From Chitinophaga sp. CF418 (GTDB lineage: Bacteria; Bacteroidota; Bacteroidia; Chitinophagales; Chitinophagaceae), in NCBI RefSeq assembly GCF_900142925.1, contig NZ_FRCN01000005.1, forward strand, positions 272,128 through 336,127: DNA of 64,000 nt. The letters are read 5' to 3'. Below the pieces are notes generated by a model. That model was not told where the DNA came from. It made no database searches and was given only the letters and a program-made list of their open reading frames with translations. The stretch's first letter is position 1. Each line of letters opens with the position of its first letter. Positions 59,510-64,000 of this stretch are shown one piece after another. A program made the translations under genes and the position numbers.

Positions 59510-61990
59510 ATGCTTAAACGTCTACTTCTGGCAGCGTTTATGTGCTGTGGCAGTATTGCTATGGCTCAAACCGGTAATAATTCCGCTAAATTCGTTGGTA
59601 AAGCACTGGACGCCGTTACCGGCAAACCGGTGGAGTATGCCTCCGTCGTATTACTCAACCCGCAGGATTCTTCCGTAGTAACAGGCATGTACACTCAGCC
59701 GGATGGCGATTTCACCTTCAATACCGTAGCTGCAGGTACTTACGTACTCCGCATCACCTTCATGGGATATGATAAGCTTGTAAAAGCTGTAAAGATCATT
59801 CCCGGCAAGCCGGTACAGTTTGCGGGCACGCTTAGGTTGCAGCCAGCAGGTAAGGTACTTGCGACTGTGGAGATCAAATCAGAAAAACCTGCTTTTTCCA
59901 TGCAGATAGACCGTCAGGTGTTTGATGCAGGCAGTATGATTACTGCGGAAGGCGGTTCGGGTACAGACGTGCTTAAAAACATCCCCAGCGTAGACGTTGA
60001 TATTGACGATAATATTACTCTCCGTGGTAAAAGCGTGACCATCTATGTAGACGGTAAGCCCTCCCCTTTCGGAGACGCTAAAACCGCTCTCCAGATGATC
60101 CCGGCGTCTACGATAGATCGCGTAGAGGTAATCAACAATCCTTCCGCCAAATTTGAGGCCCAGGGCGGCGGTGGTATTATCAACATCGTACTGAAAAAGG
60201 ATAAGGCCATCGGGTATAACGTGATGTTCAATGCTGGCATAGCCACCCGCGGACAACTCAACGGGAATGCCAATGCCAGCCTCCGCATCCGGAAATTTAA
60301 CTTCTTCGCCAATTACAACGGTTGGTACGGCAGCCAGACCGGCTACGGTTACAGTAACCGTCAGAACCTGATAGTCGATACCGCCGGTACAGCATTCTTT
60401 ACGCAGGACAGCCGGAATAAGAACAGCAACTCCGGTAATGGCGGCCGCATCGGACTCGACTACTACCTGAATGACTTCAATACCATCACAATTTCCGAAG
60501 GCTTAAACCTTAACACCGGCAATAGTGCAGACGATATTATGCTGAACTACCTGGATGTCCACAGAAAAACGCTCCAGACCGGCGAGCGTCATAATACCAG
60601 CGATTACCGCAATCCGAATAATAATACCAGCCTGAATTTCCGCCATACCACCAATAAACAGAACGAAGAATGGACGGCTTATATCAGCTATAGCAACAAT
60701 AAAGGCCGGAATAATAGTAACTATAGCACTCAGTATCAAAATGCGGATAGTACGCCTGGTAATGCCCAATTACAACGGAATTCAGGGATCTCCCAGAACC
60801 AGTTCTGGAATATCCAGACAGACTATACCACTCCGGTGGGCAAGAAGGGAAAGTTCGAAACGGGCGCCAAGGTGACCCTTCAGAATAACAATAACGATTA
60901 TGATGCCCGGCTGTTCAACTTTACCACCCAGCAATATGAGAAAAGCCTGGACCTCTCCAACACCTACTATTACAAACAGGATGTTTATGGGGGATATGTG
61001 AACTTCTCGAATGCCATTGGTAATCTCGGGTACCAGGTGGGCGCCAGGATAGAGCAGGCAGACCTGCGGGGCTTCTCCTATACCAAGGATACTTCGGTAA
61101 ATAACCGTTTCCTGAACGTATTCCCGAGCGTCTTCCTGAAATACAATCTGCCGCACAACGAGAACCAGAGCCTGATCTTCAACTATTCCACAAGAATAGA
61201 CAGACCGGGATTTGACCAGCTGCTGCCGTATATCAACAACTCAGATCCACAGAATATCCGCGCAGGGAACCCGGACCTGAAGCCCTCTCTGACCCACAAG
61301 TTTGAAACGAATTATTCCAGGTATTTTCCCAATTCCAAAGACTACCTGAATACCGGTGTATATTATTCCCAGGCGAATGACGATATTGACCGTATCAGCA
61401 TCCTGGATACGGCTACGGGCGTGACCACTACCAGGCCCATGAACCTGGCTACAGATAAGGACTGGGGCGCCAATTTCACCTATAACCTGCATATTATCCG
61501 TGGATGGAATGTAACCACCAACCTGAATATGGAGTACAGTAAACTGACTGGGCTAAATGTTAGTAATGAGTATGTTACCTACGGGGTGACCGTCAATTCC
61601 AATGTACGCCTGCCGGCAAAGATCAATCTACAGGTGAATGGACATTACCGCTCACCAAGAGTGGCGCCGCAGGGTACTTTTAAGGCCATGAATGGCATAG
61701 ACCTGGGTATCCGTAAGGAAATGCTTAAAAACAATGCCCTGGCCATCGCCCTGAATATTTCAGATGTGCTGAATACGCAGGATTACAGCTCGCATTACGC
61801 AACAGACGCCTTTATCCAGGATTATACCCGTAAAAGGACCACCCGTTTCATCCGTCTGAACATACGTTACCGTTTCGGGAAAATGGATCCGGATATGTTC
61901 AAGAAAAAGAAAAAACAGGAGGTACCTGAAGAAGAAGTTGATGATAAGGAAAAAGATAAAGATAAAAAGCCCGTGGACAGCACTTTATGA
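59510..61990 (+). CDS. TonB-dependent receptor-like outer-membrane beta-barrel protein
   Basis: An 826-residue outer-membrane protein. Signal peptide LLLAAFMCCGSIAMAQ; a carboxypeptidase-regulatory-like domain at residues ~25-105 (GKALDAVTGKPVEYASVVLL); a plug domain at ~125-225 (TDVLKNIPSVDVDIDDNITLRGKSV, VEVINNPSAKFEAQGGGGIINIVLKK); then a barrel of the outer-membrane beta-barrel family 3 type, with aromatic strand ends such as IRYRFG near residue 790. An unusual ~30-residue Lys/Glu/Asp tail follows the last strand. No SusD gene is adjacent, so the ligand is unknown. Its stop overlaps the convergent pcm stop by 6 bp. Confidence 0.87.
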   Translation: MLKRLLLAAFMCCGSIAMAQTGNNSAKFVGKALDAVTGKPVEYASVVLLNPQDSSVVTGMYTQPDGDFTFNTVAAGTYVLRITFMGYDKLVKAVKIIPGKPVQFAGTLRLQPAGKVLATVEIKSEKPAFSMQIDRQVFDAGSMITAEGGSGTDVLKNIPSVDVDIDDNITLRGKSVTIYVDGKPSPFGDAKTALQMIPASTIDRVEVINNPSAKFEAQGGGGIINIVLKKDKAIGYNVMFNAGIATRGQLNGNANASLRIRKFNFFANYNGWYGSQTGYGYSNRQNLIVDTAGTAFFTQDSRNKNSNSGNGGRIGLDYYLNDFNTITISEGLNLNTGNSADDIMLNYLDVHRKTLQTGERHNTSDYRNPNNNTSLNFRHTTNKQNEEWTAYISYSNNKGRNNSNYSTQYQNADSTPGNAQLQRNSGISQNQFWNIQTDYTTPVGKKGKFETGAKVTLQNNNNDYDARLFNFTTQQYEKSLDLSNTYYYKQDVYGGYVNFSNAIGNLGYQVGARIEQADLRGFSYTKDTSVNNRFLNVFPSVFLKYNLPHNENQSLIFNYSTRIDRPGFDQLLPYINNSDPQNIRAGNPDLKPSLTHKFETNYSRYFPNSKDYLNTGVYYSQANDDIDRISILDTATGVTTTRPMNLATDKDWGANFTYNLHIIRGWNVTTNLNMEYSKLTGLNVSNEYVTYGVTVNSNVRLPAKINLQVNGHYRSPRVAPQGTFKAMNGIDLGIRKEMLKNNALAIALNISDVLNTQDYSSHYATDAFIQDYTRKRTTRFIRLNIRYRFGKMDPDMFKKKKKQEVPEEEVDDKEKDKDKKPVDSTL

Positions 61991-62641
61991 TTTCTTGCCG
62001 GCCAGCATAGGCACGAAAGAAAAGTTATCAAACATTTCCTGGTCAAACTCAGTATCGCTGATCTTGGTAATGCGCAGCATCCGCTGTACTTCCTGACCGC
62101 CAACCGGGATGACCATTTTTCCACCCACCTTTAGTTGCTGCAACAGTTTTTCCGGGATCTGAGGGGCTGCCGCAGTCACCAGGATCTTATCAAAAGGCGC
62201 ATAAGTGGGAAGTCCTTCATAACCATCGCCATAGAAGAAGCGGATGGTAGGGTACCTTGATTTAAAAGGGAACTGCTTTACCAGGTCAAACAGTCTTTTC
62301 TGACGTTCTATCGTAAACACATTGGCTTTCAACTCTGCCAGCACACAAGCCTGGTAGCAGCTGCCGGTACCGATTTCCAGTACTTTTTCAAAAGGCTTGA
62401 CCTCCAGCAGCTGTGACTGATAAGCCACAGTATAGGGCTGTGAAATGGTCTGACCTTCCCCTATAGGGAACGCCCTGTCCTCGTAGGCAATGCCTTCAAA
62501 AGCTGTATCCAGGAAATAATGCCGTGGGATGTTGTTGATAGCCGTTAATACATTTTCATCAGTAATGCCTTTCTGCCGGATACTATCGACCAGTTGCCTG
62601 CGTAATCCTTTTTGTTTGTAAGAATCTTCGTACCGCCTCAT
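61985..62641 (-). CDS. pcm: Protein-L-isoaspartate O-methyltransferase
   Basis: A 218-residue enzyme that repairs isoaspartyl residues in damaged proteins using SAM. Start at 62641 (MRRYEDSYKQKGL). Motifs in order: VLTAINNIPRHYFLD, AYEDRAFPIGEGQTISQPYTVA (the conserved GxGQTISQP), SAM site VLEIGTGSCYQACVLAEL, IRFFYGDGYEGLP, then the PFDKILVTAAAPQIPE stretch, and GGKMVIPVG. Length and motifs are normal. It overlaps the convergent TonB-receptor gene by 6 bp at the 3' ends. Confidence 0.94.
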   Translation of the reverse strand: MRRYEDSYKQKGLRRQLVDSIRQKGITDENVLTAINNIPRHYFLDTAFEGIAYEDRAFPIGEGQTISQPYTVAYQSQLLEVKPFEKVLEIGTGSCYQACVLAELKANVFTIERQKRLFDLVKQFPFKSRYPTIRFFYGDGYEGLPTYAPFDKILVTAAAPQIPEKLLQQLKVGGKMVIPVGGQEVQRMLRITKISDTEFDQEMFDNFSFVPMLAGKKS

Positions 62642-62840
62642 ACACGCAAAATTAACCAATACCCCCAATTTTCAATTGGGTGTGGAATACTTCTATTTAT
62701 CAACATTACTGATTTGTCTGCTTAAAATAACTTGGTTTAATAATTGCTGAGTTCTTTCCCGGCTATTCATTTTCTCCGGATTTTAGCTTTAATTTACACA
62801 CTTGTTTTTTCTCAATAAGAAAACAAATCGAAATCGTTCT

Positions 62841-64000
62841 ATGGATAATATCATTGAAAGTAAGGTATCACAGTGGCTTAGCGGCCAATTCGACACAGAT
62901 ACCGTTGCCACGATCAAGAAATTGCAACAGGATAACCCCGACGAACTGGCTGATGCTTTTTATCGCAGCCTGGAATTTGGAACAGGCGGTCTGCGCGGGA
63001 TTATGGGTGTAGGTACCAACCGTATGAATAAATATACTGTTGGAATGGCTACCCAGGGGTTTGCCAACTACCTGAAACAGGCCTTCACCGGTGAAATAAA
63101 GCTGGCTATAGCACATGACAGCCGTAATAACAGCCGCTATTTTGCAGAAGTTGCTGCTAATGTACTGGCTGCCAATGGTATTAAGGTATATCTGTTCGAA
63201 AGCCTCCGCCCAACCCCGGAACTGTCATTCACTATCCGTCACCTGGGTTGCCAGGGTGGTATCGTGCTGACAGCCTCGCACAACCCTAAAGAATATAACG
63301 GTTATAAGGCCTATTGGAACGATGGAGCCCAGCTGGTGCCTCCTCACGATAAAAACGTCATCCGTGAAGTAGAGAAGATCGCTTCCATTGACGAAGTAAA
63401 ATGGTCCGGCGGAGAAGCCAATATTACTAGTATTGGTAAGGAAGTGGACGAAGCCTATCTGCAGGAACTGAAAAACCTCAGTATCCAGCCGGAAGTGATC
63501 AAAGAACAACACGATCTTAAAATAGTTTATACCCCCATCCACGGTACAGGTATTACACTGGTGCCAGAGATCCTGAAGCGTTATGGCTTTACCAATGTAC
63601 ATGTGGTGGAAGAACAGGCTACTCCGGACGGTAATTTCCCGACCGTAGTATATCCTAACCCGGAGGAAGCTGAAGCGATGAGCATTGGTCTGAAGAAAGC
63701 CAAAGAACTGGATGCTGCCATCCTGCTGGGTACAGACCCTGACTCTGACCGTGTAGGTATTGCTGTTAAAGACATCAAAGGTGAATGGACACTGCTGAAT
63801 GGTAACCAGACCGCTGTACTGCTCTTTAACTATATCATAGAAGGCCGCAGGCGTAAAGGTCTGGCCGGAAATACTGACTATGTATGTAAAACAGTCGTTA
63901 CCTCCGACCTCATTGATGTATTTGCCGCAAGTAATAATGTAAAATGCTACAATGTACTGACCGGCTTCAAATGGATCGCTGACCTGATCAGACGTAAGGA
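62841..64000 (+). CDS. Phosphohexomutase (phosphoglucomutase/phosphomannomutase), cut by window edge
   Basis: Open frame from ATG 62841 to the end of the window (386 codons visible; the family is usually ~570-580 residues). It interconverts hexose 1- and 6-phosphates. Motifs: SLEFGTGGLRGIMGVGTNRMN near residue 45, AHDSRNNS, the phosphoserine loop TASHNP (about residue 145), VYTPIHGTG, and the metal site GTDPDSDR (about residue 305). The C-terminal phosphate-binding domain lies beyond the window. It belongs to the PgcA-like alpha-phosphoglucomutase group common in Bacteroidota. Confidence 0.92.
   Translation, partial: MDNIIESKVSQWLSGQFDTDTVATIKKLQQDNPDELADAFYRSLEFGTGGLRGIMGVGTNRMNKYTVGMATQGFANYLKQAFTGEIKLAIAHDSRNNSRYFAEVAANVLAANGIKVYLFESLRPTPELSFTIRHLGCQGGIVLTASHNPKEYNGYKAYWNDGAQLVPPHDKNVIREVEKIASIDEVKWSGGEANITSIGKEVDEAYLQELKNLSIQPEVIKEQHDLKIVYTPIHGTGITLVPEILKRYGFTNVHVVEEQATPDGNFPTVVYPNPEEAEAMSIGLKKAKELDAAILLGTDPDSDRVGIAVKDIKGEWTLLNGNQTAVLLFNYIIEGRRRKGLAGNTDYVCKTVVTSDLIDVFAASNNVKCYNVLTGFKWIADLIRRK

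Overview
The window looks like chromosome of a Bacteroidota bacterium, most likely a Chitinophagaceae member close to Chitinophaga (inferred from gene content; no rRNA is present to confirm it). The evidence: lipoproteins with acidic residues after the lipidated Cys, a type IX secretion cargo with a gliding-motility C-terminal domain next to a PorP/SprF gene, TonB-type outer-membrane proteins, LytTR/His_kinase two-component genes, a sphingolipid-type desaturase, and several upstream boxes matching the Bacteroidota promoter -7 element TAnnTTTG. Shine-Dalgarno sequences are mostly absent, as usual in this phylum, so starts were chosen by signal peptides, family alignment and gene spacing.

Layout. 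1-7.2 kb: a secreted alpha/beta hydrolase, two paralogous surface-type lipoproteins, a LytTR response regulator with its sensor kinase, and a secreted DUF1080 protein. 7.4-15.3 kb: a tightly packed five-gene operon (small protein, MoxR-type AAA+ ATPase, small bpX-like protein, vWA plus beta-propeller protein, large TPR plus beta-propeller protein) that I read as a MoxR-vWA-beta-propeller ternary system, the best candidate for an unusual system here. 15.4-24.9 kb: a TetR-like/AarF pair, DUF2911, an ABC-2 permease with two SRPBCC proteins, SppA, FolK, a deoxynucleoside kinase and a BaiN-like flavoprotein. 25-33.9 kb: an MG2/TonB-plug fusion, a long non-coding stretch with a possible structured RNA, an unrecognised 401-aa protein, a GH19 enzyme, GNAT, PEBP and NUDIX proteins, and a beta-helix protein.

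34-46.7 kb: a probable operon behind a good Bacteroidota promoter. It holds a degenerate GH109-like Gfo/Idh/MocA protein, a phage-tail-collar (Mdp-like) protein, a signal-less periplasmic-binding-fold protein, a 2881-aa repeat adhesin with a T9SS sorting domain, and a PorP/SprF protein. 47-50.5 kb: a striking homolog of eukaryotic sphingolipid delta-4 desaturase, a tandem array of 79-bp units made of two hairpins, and a heparinase II/III-like lyase. 50.6-64 kb: mostly housekeeping and envelope genes (PepSY-like protein, glycosyltransferase, methyltransferase, FtsX-like permease, NAD(P)-dependent dehydrogenase, NTF2-like lipoprotein, tRNA-His, DUF445, a TonB-dependent outer-membrane barrel, Pcm), ending in a phosphohexomutase gene cut by the window edge.

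No rRNA, CRISPR array, insertion sequence, integrase or complete prophage was seen.
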